From positions 186,001 to 250,000 of the forward strand of contig NZ_BCPV01000001.1 of assembly GCF_001544135.1 (NCBI RefSeq): a stretch of 64,000 nt of DNA. Direction: 5' to 3'. The translations under genes and the position numbers were made by a program. Of this stretch, positions 1 to 8,819 are shown in pieces. Source of the stretch: Geobacillus zalihae NBRC 101842. GTDB lineage: Bacteria; Bacillota; Bacilli; Bacillales; Anoxybacillaceae. The notes beneath the pieces were generated by a model that was not told the origin of the DNA, searched no databases, and saw only the letters and a list, made by a program, of their open reading frames with translations. Every line of letters begins with the position of its first letter. The first letter of the stretch is position 1.

Positions 1-752
1 ACGATGGCCAAATACGGGTTGTAGCTGAGGAGCACATCACGGAGCAGTTTTGTTTTCTCGCGTCCACGCAGCGGGATGAGCACATGTTCGATGTTTTGGT
101 TCGCCGTCCGCTTCGGGTCGACGTGGACAAAGGTCGGGTTTTCCATATATTTTTTCAAAAACGGCTTCAGCTTTTCCGGAATCGTCGCTGAAAAGACGAG
201 CATTTGCAAGTCTTTCGGCATCCGGGCGGCGATTTGGTCGACATCAGTGATAAAGCCCATATCGAGCATCAAGTCAGCTTCATCGACGACAAGGATGTGG
301 GCCGTATGCACATCAAGCGCCTGCTCGCGAATGAAATCGTTGATGCGCCCCGGCGTGCCGATGACAATATGCGGCTGCACGTTGAGCTTTTCGAGCGCTT
401 TTTGCTTATCCGTCCCACCGATCAAGCAACGGGCGACGATCATCCGATCTTTCGGGCAAAACTTCGTAATTTTCAGCGTTTCGTGATAAATTTGCGTCGC
501 TAACTCGCGCGTCGGTGCCGTGATGACGGCTTGCACTTCGGCGCGTTCCGGCTTGATTTTTTCAATGATCGGCAATAAGTACGCATGTGTTTTTCCCGTT
601 CCGGTTTGCGATTGGCCGACCATGCTTTCGCCGCGCAGCGCCCCCGGAATGATGCGCTCTTGAATTTCCGTCGGTTTATAAAAACGAAGCGTCTTGATCG
701 CTTCGATGATAAACGGCTGAAATGAAAAACGAGTGAACTGCGTTTCTGTCAT
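1..752 (-). CDS. cshB: DEAD-box RNA helicase CshB (3' end outside window)
   Basis: ATP-dependent RNA helicase of the cold-shock CshB type, acting on cytoplasmic RNA. Only the first 250 codons lie in the window. Seen in order: Q-motif remnant PTEIQ (residues 27-31), Walker A SQTGTGKT (48-55), PTRELA, TPGR, the DEAD box in VVDEADLML and motif III FSAT, i.e. the whole first RecA-like domain. The ATG at 752 has GGGAG and GGTG upstream. Assignment as CshB rather than CshA rests on synteny: cshB-yqfQ-ispH is the Bacillus order. Its leader and promoter must lie in or beyond the decayed repeat copy that begins only about 20 bp upstream. Confidence 0.93.
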   Translation of the reverse strand, partial: MTETQFTRFSFQPFIIEAIKTLRFYKPTEIQERIIPGALRGESMVGQSQTGTGKTHAYLLPIIEKIKPERAEVQAVITAPTRELATQIYHETLKITKFCPKDRMIVARCLIGGTDKQKALEKLNVQPHIVIGTPGRINDFIREQALDVHTAHILVVDEADLMLDMGFITDVDQIAARMPKDLQMLVFSATIPEKLKPFLKKYMENPTFVHVDPKRTANQNIEHVLIPLRGREKTKLLRDVLLSYNPYLAI

Positions 753-773
753 CAAGCACCACTCCCTTCTATG

Positions 774-1000
774 AAATAAATGCAACTGGAAGGTTTCCCA
801 TCTCGTTGGCCCAAAAGCGTGGCGTCTATTTTTCCGACTGTCGGCGGCAAGCTTTGACGCGACGGAAGACGGAACAACCAACCGTTTCACAAATCCATGC
901 ATCGGTCTGGAAGCGGTATGGTTCGATCACCCGACAGTCGATCAAATACTGGCTGGCTCCATAAAAAAGCGTAAACGTGAACATTTTAAATGGCATATGG
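774..1000 (-). repeat. Decayed copy of hairpin-rich repeat element (copy 3, inverted)
   Basis: This stretch matches the reverse complement of the elements at 53194-53434 and 59246-59461. It keeps the outer arms CGACTGTCG (835-843) and CGACAGTCG (932-940), a GGCGGCAAGC segment, GACGGAAGAC, GGAACAACC and remnants of both ends (AAATGCAAC on the left, TTTAAATGGCAT on the right). Internal stem arms are shortened or mutated, so the copy looks old. It fills most of the gap between cshB and yqfQ. I see no gene in it. Confidence 0.7.
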
Positions 1001-1149
1001 GCACCGCTTCGTCCGCTTCATCATTATAGCGAATCGCTGCCCCCTGCCGCAACTAAAGACGATCCTGCAACAAACCTTTCCCGCCTTGCCCGCATATTGT
1101 AGAAAGGAGGACATTCGTTCATCCGCACGACCGAAAGGAGGAAGCTGCT

Positions 1150-1680
1150 ATGAGATACAGTCGGCCCCCGATGATGCCTTCTCCGTTTGCCGGAAGGCCG
1201 CCATCCCCGTTCGCCCGCATGCCGGCGCCGCCTTTTGGCCCCAGCGGCCCCGGCGGCTTCTTGGCCCGCTTGTTTTCGCGCGGGCAGCCGCCGGCTGCTG
1301 CATCGTCTCCGTGGGGGCTGCCGTTTTTGTCCAACGCCGCTAACACCGCCGCATCCAACACGGGCGGCGGCTTGGTTGGCATGTTAAACAACGTGCAAAA
1401 AATGCTTGGCATCGCACAAAACGTCATGCCGATGGTGCAACAGTATGGACCGCTCATCCGCAATCTTCCGGCGATGATCCGCATTTTCCGCGAGTTGAAA
1501 CCGGCCGATGAAGGGGAAGGCGAAACAACGTCGGAAAGCGCACCGGCCAACGAAACGAAACAAAAGCCGGCCGCCAAGGCGCCAAAAAAACGCTCCGTTC
1601 CGCAGGCAAAGCGCGAAGAGACGCAAGAAAAAGAAGCACCGGCCGCCCCGAAGCCTTCCAAGCCGAAACTGTATATCTAG
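1150..1680 (+). CDS. yqfQ: YqfQ/VrrA-like low-complexity protein
   Basis: A 176-residue protein of unknown function. The first 75 residues are rich in Pro, Gly, Phe and Arg (repeated PPSPFA / MPAPPFG type units). A central segment with VGMLNNVQKMLG and PMVQQYGPLIRNLPAM looks amphipathic, and the C-terminal 70 residues are charged Lys/Glu/Ala/Pro low complexity. Length, composition and position between cshB and ispH match YqfQ, the family that includes Bacillus anthracis VrrA, a coat-associated locus known for repeat-length variation. SD AAAGGAGG precedes the ATG. No enzymatic motif is visible. Confidence 0.75.
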   Translation: MRYSRPPMMPSPFAGRPPSPFARMPAPPFGPSGPGGFLARLFSRGQPPAAASSPWGLPFLSNAANTAASNTGGGLVGMLNNVQKMLGIAQNVMPMVQQYGPLIRNLPAMIRIFRELKPADEGEGETTSESAPANETKQKPAAKAPKKRSVPQAKREETQEKEAPAAPKPSKPKLYI

Positions 1681-1801
1681 TTTCTTTCCCCGCCCTAGCG
1701 CACCCGCTGTTTAGGGCGGTTATTCTTTGTCTTCTCCCCGGTGCTCCGATATAATGGAAGGTGAACAACCGCCGCACAACCGGCGGCAGGGAGGGAATAT
1801 G

Positions 1802-2752
1802 ATGGAAGTGATTAAAATTACCCCGCGTGGGTATTGCTACGGGGTGGTCGATGCAATGGTCATCGCCCGCAACGCGGCGTTGGACCCATCTTTGCCGCGT
1901 CCGATTTACATTCTCGGCATGATCGTCCATAATAAGCACGTCACGGACGCGTTTGCCGAAGAAGGCATCATCACGCTCGATGGAGAAAATCGTTTGGAAA
2001 TTTTGGAAAAAATCGACCAGGGCACCGTCATTTTCACCGCCCACGGCGTCTCACCGGAAGTAAAAAAACGAGCGCTCGAAAAGGGACTTGTCACGATTGA
2101 TGCGACATGCCCCGATGTGACAAAAACGCATCGGCTCATCGAACAAAAGCTCGCCGATGGCTACGATATCATCTATATCGGCAAAAAAGGACATCCGGAA
2201 CCGGAAGGAGCGGTCGGCATCAATCCGGAAAGAATCCATCTTGTGGAAACCATTGATGATGTCGAACGGCTGTCCATTCACAATGAGCGCATCATGGTGA
2301 CGAACCAAACGACGATGAGCCAATGGGACGTCGCCGACATCATGGCGAAAGTGAAAGAAAAATACCCGCACGTGGAAATGCATAAAGAAATTTGCCTGGC
2401 CACCCAGCTTCGACAAGAGGCGGTCGCTGAGCAGGCGAAGGAAGCCGATGTGACGATCGTCGTCGGCGACCCGCGCAGCAACAACTCGAACCGCCTCGCC
2501 CAAGTATCGGAAGAGATCGCCGGCACGAAGGCGTATCGCGTCGCTGATGTGACGGAAATCGACATCAACTGGATTAAAGATGCGAAAAAAGTCGCTGTCA
2601 CCGCCGGCGCTTCCACCCCGACGCCGATTACGAAAGAAGTGATCGACTTTTTGGAGCAGTTTGACCCGAACGACCCATCGACATGGAAGAGGGAACGGAA
2701 AGTGCCGCTGCAAAAAATCTTGCCGAAAGTGAAAACAAAGAAAGAAGAGTGA
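1802..2752 (+). CDS. ispH: 4-hydroxy-3-methylbut-2-enyl diphosphate reductase IspH
   Basis: Iron-sulfur enzyme of the last step of the MEP pathway; reduces HMBPP to IPP and DMAPP. The 316 residues carry the three cluster cysteines in [17 protein letters not shown] and EICLATQ, plus the IspH signatures [27 protein letters not shown] and [11 protein letters not shown]. Two ATGs are adjacent in frame (1799 and 1802); the second has better spacing to GGGAGGG, so it is preferred. A strong terminator follows. Confidence 0.95.
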   Translation: MEVIKITPRGYCYGVVDAMVIARNAALDPSLPRPIYILGMIVHNKHVTDAFAEEGIITLDGENRLEILEKIDQGTVIFTAHGVSPEVKKRALEKGLVTIDATCPDVTKTHRLIEQKLADGYDIIYIGKKGHPEPEGAVGINPERIHLVETIDDVERLSIHNERIMVTNQTTMSQWDVADIMAKVKEKYPHVEMHKEICLATQLRQEAVAEQAKEADVTIVVGDPRSNNSNRLAQVSEEIAGTKAYRVADVTEIDINWIKDAKKVAVTAGASTPTPITKEVIDFLEQFDPNDPSTWKRERKVPLQKILPKVKTKKEE

Positions 2753-2774
2753 CGGTTGTTTCATCCATAAAGAG

Positions 2775-2824
2775 AGGCTGTCTTGGACAAACGGTTGAAC
2801 CGCTCATCCAGGACAGCCTTTTTC
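2775..2824 (+). terminator. Terminator of ispH
   Basis: AGGCTGTC-TGGA pairs with TCCA-GACAGCCT, with an inner CGGTT/AACCG stem and a following run of T. It lies in the convergent gap between ispH and yqfO and may also serve yqfO. Confidence 0.85.
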
Positions 2825-2833
2825 GTTGGCCGT

Positions 2834-3955
2834 TCATACGAACTGAAACGGATCAGTATGGACGCTGGAAGCAACCACTTCTGCCTCCCATTGACGTTTC
2901 GAGAGCTCAGTGATTAAGTATCGGGCTACGCCTTCTTTCATGATTTTTTCTACATGATGTCCCGGATCAATGATGTGAAGGCCGAGCGCCTGGGCGTCAT
3001 GGGCGGTGTGGTAATACACATCCCCTGTCACGTATACGTCCGCCCCGGCCGATGCGGCGGCAGCGACAAACTTATTCCCATCCCCGCCAAGCACCGCGAC
3101 CGTTTGCACGAGATCATCCAGCCGGCCAACGACGCGCACCGCCGGAACGGAAAACGCCGTTTTCACCTGCTCGGCAAAAGCGCCAAGCGTCACCGGCTGC
3201 GGCAGCCTCCCGATGCGGCCAAGCCCAAAGCGGCGCCCCTCGTTGTCAAGCGGATAAAGATCATAGGCCACTTCTTCATACGGATGAACAGCCAGCATCG
3301 CCTGAATCGCTTCCCGTTCAAGAGAGGCCGGCACGATCGTTTCGATGCGCACTTCCTCAACTTCCTCGAGCCGCCCTTGCTCGCCGATGAACGGCCGCGC
3401 CCCTTCGTGCGGCAAAAACGTGCCGACGCCGCGGCTGTTGAACGTGCAATGGCTGTAGCGGCCGATATGCCCGGCGCCGGCATCGCCTAAGGCCTTCCGC
3501 ACCACCTCAGCATGCGTCACCGGCACATAAACAACGAGCTTTTTCAACGGTTCGGTATACGTCGGCACAAGCACAGCCGTATCGTTTAAGCCGAGCGCCT
3601 CGGCAAGCCAATCGTTCAGACCGCCATCGGCCACATCCAAATTCGTATGGGCGGCGTACACCGCAATGTCATGCTTGATGCACGCGGCGATCATCCGCCC
3701 GTGCCCATCATCAGTCAGCAATTGCTTCAGCGGGCGGTACAGAGGCGGGTGGTGGGCGATGATTAAATCCACTTGCTGATCGATCGCTTCGACAACGACA
3801 TCTTCGAGCACATCAAGAGCGATCATCACTTTTTTGACCGGCTTGTTTAGCGTCCCGATTTGCAGACCGATCCGATCCCCTTCCATCGCCAACTGTTTCG
3901 GAGCAAGCTGCTCAAGAAGCTGAATGATTTCATAGCCGTACGGAACGCGGCTCAT
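2834..3955 (-). CDS. yqfO: Nif3-like dinuclear metal protein YqfO
   Basis: GTP cyclohydrolase I type 2 / Nif3 family protein of 373 residues, the size of B. subtilis YqfO. The metal-binding half-sites are visible as DLIIAHHPPLYR and YAAHTNLDVADGG near residues 60-110, and VYVTGDVYYH / IIDPGHHVEK near the C-terminus. The segment around 130-240 (VYVPVTHAEVVRKAL, IETIVPASL) is the inserted PII-like domain typical of Firmicute members. The start overlaps the stop of trmK in an ATGA, so the two are translationally coupled. Biochemical role in Bacillus is unsettled. Confidence 0.92.
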   Translation of the reverse strand: MSRVPYGYEIIQLLEQLAPKQLAMEGDRIGLQIGTLNKPVKKVMIALDVLEDVVVEAIDQQVDLIIAHHPPLYRPLKQLLTDDGHGRMIAACIKHDIAVYAAHTNLDVADGGLNDWLAEALGLNDTAVLVPTYTEPLKKLVVYVPVTHAEVVRKALGDAGAGHIGRYSHCTFNSRGVGTFLPHEGARPFIGEQGRLEEVEEVRIETIVPASLEREAIQAMLAVHPYEEVAYDLYPLDNEGRRFGLGRIGRLPQPVTLGAFAEQVKTAFSVPAVRVVGRLDDLVQTVAVLGGDGNKFVAAAASAGADVYVTGDVYYHTAHDAQALGLHIIDPGHHVEKIMKEGVARYLITELSKRQWEAEVVASSVHTDPFQFV

Positions 3956-4656
3956 AACAACGCCTCCTCCACCAATTGAACTTTTCTCTCCAGTTCACGC
4001 TTTTTCCGCTCAGCCGCTTCACTTTGCCCTTTGGCCGTCAAATCAGCGATGATCCGTTTCCAAATTTCAATCTCGCGCTGCCATTTTTCGCGGAACACCT
4101 CGCTGTTTTCCCGGCGCAAAAACGGCCCAAGGAGCAGCTCCGCCTCAAGATGTCGGTACGGCCGCCGGGCGTCGCCGCGCTCGGCGACGAGTACTTCATA
4201 AATTTGCCCATCTTCTTTCAAAATGCGCTCAGCCACGAGCTCCCACCCATGATCAAGAAGCCAACGGCGAACAAGTTCCGCACCGATGTTCGGTTGCAAA
4301 ATGAGCCGTTTGACACCGGCAAGCTTTTCCTTTCCGTCGCCCAAAATGCGGGCGATAAGCGCCCCACCCATGCCGGCGATCGTGATGCAGTCCGCCTCCC
4401 CCGGGGCAAGGATCGAAAGCCCATCCCCTTTGCGCACGGAAATGAGATGAGAAAGCCCGGACTTCTCGACTTGCTGCTGCGCTAGGCGGAACGGTCCGTC
4501 CGCCACCTCGCCGGCAATGGCTTTTGATGCGCAGCCGTGCAAGCAGGCATAGCAAGGCAAATACGCATGATCCGACCCGATGTCAGCAAGCACCGCCCCT
4601 TTTGGAATGAATGAGGCGACCGTTTCCAGCCGTTTCGACAGGCGAAATTCGTTCAT
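3952..4656 (-). CDS. trmK: tRNA (adenine-22 N1)-methyltransferase TrmK
   Basis: SAM-dependent methyltransferase for A22 of tRNA (YqfN). The 234-residue protein has the SAM motif VLADIGSDHAYLP near residue 30, GEVADGPF, and ADCITIAGMGGALI, with a Glu/Lys-rich coiled-coil tail (residues 190-234) as in the family. The ATG at 4656 begins MNEFRLSKRLETV, the conserved family start; a longer frame upstream has no family similarity. The SD there is weak (GGTG). Coupled to yqfO by a 4-base overlap. Confidence 0.92.
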   Translation of the reverse strand: MNEFRLSKRLETVASFIPKGAVLADIGSDHAYLPCYACLHGCASKAIAGEVADGPFRLAQQQVEKSGLSHLISVRKGDGLSILAPGEADCITIAGMGGALIARILGDGKEKLAGVKRLILQPNIGAELVRRWLLDHGWELVAERILKEDGQIYEVLVAERGDARRPYRHLEAELLLGPFLRRENSEVFREKWQREIEIWKRIIADLTAKGQSEAAERKKRELERKVQLVEEALL

Positions 4657-4754
4657 AGCACCGCAATGGCAACCAACCTTCCGCCACCTGCAGCGCGAAG
4701 GCGGTTCGCCTTCCCCTCCTTTCCTCTCCAACACCGCGCGCCTCTATTGTACTA

Positions 4755-4791
4755 AACAAAACATCCCCTTGCCAAAAAGCAAAGGGATGTT
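4755..4791 (-). terminator. Terminator of cccA
   Basis: AACATCCC and GGGATGTT pair on either side of a T-rich loop and are followed on the minus strand by TTTGTTT. It lies about 10 bp past the cccA stop. Confidence 0.8.
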
Positions 4792-4800
4792 CACCATCCA

Positions 4801-5163
4801 TTATTTTAAACCGGCGAGCCATTTCGCCATGGCATCGGCTTTATCCGCCGGCACAAGCCCTGGCGGCATGTTGCCGCGCCCGTGTTGGATGACGTCTTTA
4901 ATTTGGTCCATCGACAGCCGTTGCCCGACCCCTTTCAACGATGGACCGACGCCGCCTTCATAGTTTTGGCCGTGACAGCCAGAACACGTTTGTTGGTAAA
5001 ACTGTTCTGGGTTGAATTCGGCCGTTTGTTCCGTTTTTTCGCCGCCTTTTTTCTCTTTGGCCATTTCCTTCGCATCGCCTAGCCCTTTAAACGACAAGAC
5101 GAACGTCAGCACAATCCCGAATGCCATGATGATGAAAAACGGGATGAGCGGATTGCGGTTCAT
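4801..5163 (-). CDS. cccA: Membrane-anchored cytochrome c-550 CccA
   Basis: Small electron-carrier c-type cytochrome, anchored outside the membrane. The 120 residues start with an uncleaved hydrophobic anchor (PLIPFFIIMAFGIVLTFVL, residues 5-23), then a charged Lys/Glu linker (30-50), and one haem site CSGCH (C60, C63, H64) with the probable axial Met99 in GNMPPG. The ATG at 5163 sits behind a perfect GGGAGG; an upstream in-frame ATG at 5202 lacks this. In Bacillus, cccA also lies beside the rpoD operon. Confidence 0.93.
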   Translation of the reverse strand: MNRNPLIPFFIIMAFGIVLTFVLSFKGLGDAKEMAKEKKGGEKTEQTAEFNPEQFYQQTCSGCHGQNYEGGVGPSLKGVGQRLSMDQIKDVIQHGRGNMPPGLVPADKADAMAKWLAGLK

Positions 5164-5271
5164 CTCTTTTACCTCCCTTATGTATAATGAAGAACGCTGC
5201 AAACAATTTTATTTTACTGTAAATAATGGACAAGGAAAAGCCCTAAGTTGCCGAAAAGGCAACAACACGCC

Positions 5272-5787
5272 TCAGCGCCACCAGATGGCGGCGGTTACAA
5301 GCAACACCCCGCTGACAGCGGCGAGCGAAAAGTAGCGAAGGTGAAGCAGGCGGCCGACAACAAACCAGAGAACACAGTTTCCGAGCACGACAGCTACTAG
5401 CGCACCCGTTTGCCTGGGAAAATACCGATCAACCTCAAGAATGGATGCCATAAGCAAAATCCAGGCGCTTCCGATGAGCGGAAAGTGAAGGAGCTCTCGC
5501 TTGTTCCGCCACCGCCAACAAAAGAACAAGCAGGCAGCCAAAAATAGGGCGAAAAGGAGCGTTTGCAAAACGAATGACAATTCAGTAAAATAAATGACAA
5601 GAGCAGCGGCTGGAAGCAATAAACAGAGACCAGCGGCGAGCGAGCTGCGCCACCGTCGTCCGTGCGAACGGGCGTCTCCTTCCGTGTACAACGCGAGCAA
5701 ATAGTCGCAATAATGTTCCGGCAGAAGGCGCGAACGTTTCCAATATTCGATTTCTTGGATGATCGTTTCCCGTCGTTGCCGATTCAT
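5272..5787 (-). CDS. Unknown membrane protein, about four TM segments
   Basis: A 171-residue protein I do not recognise. The N-terminal 45 residues are soluble and charged (RRETIIQEIEYWKRSRLLPE, then HYCDYLLALYTEG). At least four hydrophobic segments follow, roughly at 49-66, 68-88, 100-115 and 125-170, so it is an integral membrane protein with a cytoplasmic head. AAAGGTGG precedes the ATG. It sits between cccA and rpoD, with terminators either side, so it is probably transcribed alone. B. subtilis has no obvious counterpart here. A link to cytochrome c is only positional. Confidence 0.75.
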   Translation of the reverse strand: MNRQRRETIIQEIEYWKRSRLLPEHYCDYLLALYTEGDARSHGRRWRSSLAAGLCLLLPAAALVIYFTELSFVLQTLLFALFLAACLFFCWRWRNKRELLHFPLIGSAWILLMASILEVDRYFPRQTGALVAVVLGNCVLWFVVGRLLHLRYFSLAAVSGVLLVTAAIWWR

Positions 5788-5820
5788 AGATAGACCACCT
5801 TTCCCATAAAGAAAGAAAAA

Positions 5821-5848
5821 ATAGTTTACTTCCGAAGAAGTAAACTAT
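5821..5848 (-). terminator. Terminator of the dnaG-rpoD operon
   Basis: Perfect 12-bp stem ATAGTTTACTTC / GAAGTAAACTAT with a 4-base loop, followed on the minus strand by TTTTTTC. Located just past the rpoD stop. Confidence 0.9.
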
Positions 5849-5860
5849 CGAACAAAACGG

Positions 5861-6988
5861 TCACTCTAAAAAGTCTTTCAGCCGTTTGCTGCGGCTTGGA
5901 TGGCGCAGCTTGCGCAACGCTTTGGCTTCAATTTGACGGATGCGTTCGCGCGTCACGCCGAACACTTTGCCGACTTCTTCGAGCGTCCGCGTCCGTCCGT
6001 CGTCAAGCCCGAAGCGGAGACGCAGCACATTTTCCTCGCGATCCGTCAGCGTATCAAGCACATCTTCGAGCTGCTCTTTCAACAGCTCGTAAGCAGCGTG
6101 CTCGGATGGCGATGTCGCGTCTTGGTCTTCGATGAAATCGCCAAGATGCGAGTCATCTTCCTCGCCGATCGGCGTCTCGAGCGACACCGGTTCTTGAGCG
6201 ATTTTCAAAATTTCCCGCACTTTTTCCGGTGTCAAATCCATTTCCTCGGCGATTTCTTCCGGCGTTGGTTCGCGCCCGAGGTCTTGGAGCAATTGCCGTT
6301 GGACGCGGATCAGTTTATTGATCGTTTCGACCATATGAACCGGGATGCGGATCGTCCGCGCCTGATCGGCGATCGCCCTTGTGATGGCTTGGCGGATCCA
6401 CCAGGTCGCGTACGTGCTGAACTTGTAGCCTTTCCGATAGTCAAACTTTTCGACCGCCTTGATCAGCCCCATGTTCCCTTCTTGAATCAAATCAAGAAAG
6501 AGCATGCCGCGGCCGACATACCGTTTGGCGATGCTGACGACGAGGCGGAGGTTCGCTTCCGTCAGCCGGCGTTTCGCTTCTTCATCGCCTTGCTCGATCC
6601 GTTTCGCCAGCTCGATTTCTTCTTCCGCCGACAACAGCGGCACGCGGCCGATCTCCTTCAAGTACATGCGCACCGGGTCATTGATTTTGACGCCGGGAGG
6701 AACGGACAAGTCATTTAAGTCGAATTCTTCCTCTTTGGCCAAGTCGTCGATGTCCGGATCGGCTTCAAGGTCGGATTCGCTGATCACTTCAATGCCCTGC
6801 TCAGCGAGGTATTCATAATACTCATCCATCTGGTCGGAGTCCAAATCAAAGCCAGACAACCGCTCAGCGATTTCCTCATAGGTGAGGATCCCCCGCTTTT
6901 TGCCGAGCTCAGCGAGTTGCTCTTTCACTTGTTCAAGCGATTCGCCGGCAGCTTCAGCCTGCTTTGATTGGGCTGGTTTTTCAGCCAT
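5861..6988 (-). CDS. rpoD: Primary sigma factor SigA
   Basis: Housekeeping sigma-70 of RNA polymerase, 375 residues (B. subtilis SigA 371). Visible: acidic region 1.1 (residues 1-80), region 1.2 ([17 protein letters not shown]), region 2 with the core-binding and -10 recognition segment ([17 protein letters not shown]), region 3, and the region 4 helix-turn-helix ([19 protein letters not shown]). A good AAAGGAGG precedes the ATG. It follows dnaG by about 35 bp, the conserved macromolecular-synthesis arrangement, and ends in a strong terminator. Confidence 0.98.
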   Translation of the reverse strand: MAEKPAQSKQAEAAGESLEQVKEQLAELGKKRGILTYEEIAERLSGFDLDSDQMDEYYEYLAEQGIEVISESDLEADPDIDDLAKEEEFDLNDLSVPPGVKINDPVRMYLKEIGRVPLLSAEEEIELAKRIEQGDEEAKRRLTEANLRLVVSIAKRYVGRGMLFLDLIQEGNMGLIKAVEKFDYRKGYKFSTYATWWIRQAITRAIADQARTIRIPVHMVETINKLIRVQRQLLQDLGREPTPEEIAEEMDLTPEKVREILKIAQEPVSLETPIGEEDDSHLGDFIEDQDATSPSEHAAYELLKEQLEDVLDTLTDREENVLRLRFGLDDGRTRTLEEVGKVFGVTRERIRQIEAKALRKLRHPSRSKRLKDFLE

Positions 6989-7022
6989 TTCATTACCTCC
7001 TTTAAAAACTCATACCACCATG

Positions 7023-8819
7023 TTATGAAGAAGATAACATTTTTTTCATCTCAATCATCTCTTTCGCGATGCGGGCGGCCGTCAAAAAGTCTTTTCTTCG
7101 CTCCGCTTCCGTCTTTTCTTGCTCTTTTTCCTTTAGCATTAACCATTTCGGGTGATTCAACACATGCCGGATGCAATCGGCAAGCTCCCGATCGGAAACG
7201 TCGTCTGCGACCAACAAAAGCGACAGCTCGCTCGCCAGCGTCCGCAACTCGCCGGGAAGCCGAGACATGAGCGCGCTGGGGTCGGCTTCATGCCCCTCTT
7301 CGTAAAAGGCGTAAATGTAAGCAGCCAACGCCCGATGCTCTTCGATATTAAATCGGCCGCCGACCTGCTCCTGAACGATGAACGCCACATCGCGGCTCCG
7401 CATCATATGGGCAAGCAGCAACCGCTCGGCATTTTGAAAGGCCGGAAGCAATTTTTTCGTCAATGCCGGCCGGACCGGTTTTCCGCCGTCATTCACCTGC
7501 GGCTTTGGCTGTTCCGGCTTGGAGCGGGACAACTGTTCGTAAAGCGCGGAGAGCGACAACGAAAACTCATCCGCAAGCTGGCGCATATAATAATCTTTTT
7601 CCACCGGGCTCGACAGCTTGCTGATTTCTCGGAGCGCTTCCTCGATATAACGGAGCCGGTCGCCTTCTTCCTGCAAATTTTTTCCCCGCCGCAAACGATC
7701 CATTTTAAACGCCATGAGCGGCCGGGCGGCGGCGATCTCTTCGGCAAAACGGTCGGCGCCGCAAGTGCGTATATATTCATCTGGATCCAGCCCGTCCGGG
7801 AGCAACGCTACCTTCACGCGGCACCCCAACGCGCTCAATTGTTCGGCGGCGCGCCAGGCGGCTTCCGTTCCGGCGCTGTCGCCGTCATAGCAAATCGTGA
7901 CCGTTTCCGCATGGCGGCGCAAAATGCGTGCCTGCTCCTCGGTCAGCGACGTTCCCATCGTTGCCACCACATAGTCAACGCCGGCCTGCACGGCAGAGAT
8001 GACATCGGCAAACCCTTCAACGAGCAGCGCCTCTTGACGCTTGCGGATTGACACGCGCGCCTCGTGAAAAAAATACAAAAGCGTGCCTTTGCGGAAAATC
8101 GGCGTTTCTGGGCTGTTCATGTACTTTGGTTGCCCGTCGCCGAGCAGACGGCCGGAAAAACCAACCGTCTCGCCGCGATGATCATGGATCGGAAACATAA
8201 TCCGATTCCGGAAGCGGTCGACGTATCGCCCGTCTTCTTTTTTCACCAACAAGCCCGCCTTTTCCATCAACACCAACGGAAACGAACGGCTCTCCAGCAA
8301 CCTGACGGCGGCATCAGGAACATCCGGCGCATAGCCGATTTCAAATCGGTCGATCGTTTCTTTTGTCCACCCGCGCACCTGCAAATAATCGAGCGCGGCT
8401 TGTCCTTCTTTTGTATGGACAAGCAAATGATGGTAAAATCGTTTCAACAACGTGTGTGCTTCGACCATCGCCTTCGCCTCGTCGGCCCGGCTGCCATCAC
8501 TCCCGCGGCTGTCCAGCTCATAGGCGGACAAGTCGATCCCTGCTTTGGCCGCAAGACGTTTCGCCGCTTCCACAAACGGAATGCCTTCGATATCCATTAA
8601 AAACGTAAAGGCATTCCCCCCTGCCCCGCAGCCGAAGCAGTGGAAAATTTGCTTTTCTGGGGAAACGGAAAACGATGGCGTCTTTTCTCCATGAAACGGG
8701 CATAAGCCAAAATAGTTGCGGCCTTGCTTTTTCAACTGGACGTATTCGCCAATGACGTCAACGATGTCAACGCCGCGGCGGATGGCTTCAATCGTTTCCT
8801 CGGGAATGCGATGTCCCAT
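7023..8819 (-). CDS. dnaG: DNA primase DnaG
   Basis: Synthesises RNA primers for replication. The 598 residues contain the CHC2 zinc ribbon (CPFHGEKTPSF then HCFGCGAGG, residues about 40-64), the RNA-polymerase core with TOPRIM (LLVEGFADVISAVQAGV, and the CYDGDSAGTEAA metal site), and a C-terminal DnaB-binding helical domain (residues 450-598). Length agrees with the well-studied Geobacillus stearothermophilus primase. First gene of the dnaG-rpoD operon. Confidence 0.98.
   Translation of the reverse strand: MGHRIPEETIEAIRRGVDIVDVIGEYVQLKKQGRNYFGLCPFHGEKTPSFSVSPEKQIFHCFGCGAGGNAFTFLMDIEGIPFVEAAKRLAAKAGIDLSAYELDSRGSDGSRADEAKAMVEAHTLLKRFYHHLLVHTKEGQAALDYLQVRGWTKETIDRFEIGYAPDVPDAAVRLLESRSFPLVLMEKAGLLVKKEDGRYVDRFRNRIMFPIHDHRGETVGFSGRLLGDGQPKYMNSPETPIFRKGTLLYFFHEARVSIRKRQEALLVEGFADVISAVQAGVDYVVATMGTSLTEEQARILRRHAETVTICYDGDSAGTEAAWRAAEQLSALGCRVKVALLPDGLDPDEYIRTCGADRFAEEIAAARPLMAFKMDRLRRGKNLQEEGDRLRYIEEALREISKLSSPVEKDYYMRQLADEFSLSLSALYEQLSRSKPEQPKPQVNDGGKPVRPALTKKLLPAFQNAERLLLAHMMRSRDVAFIVQEQVGGRFNIEEHRALAAYIYAFYEEGHEADPSALMSRLPGELRTLASELSLLLVADDVSDRELADCIRHVLNHPKWLMLKEKEQEKTEAERRKDFLTAARIAKEMIEMKKMLSSS

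Noticed and set aside
5900-6718. Long plus-strand frame antisense to rpoD (272 codons)
   Set aside because: It mirrors rpoD, is rich in Arg/Phe/His as antisense frames of GC-rich genes are, and has no SD. The same holds for similar long frames opposite dnaG, dnaJ, dnaK and lepA.
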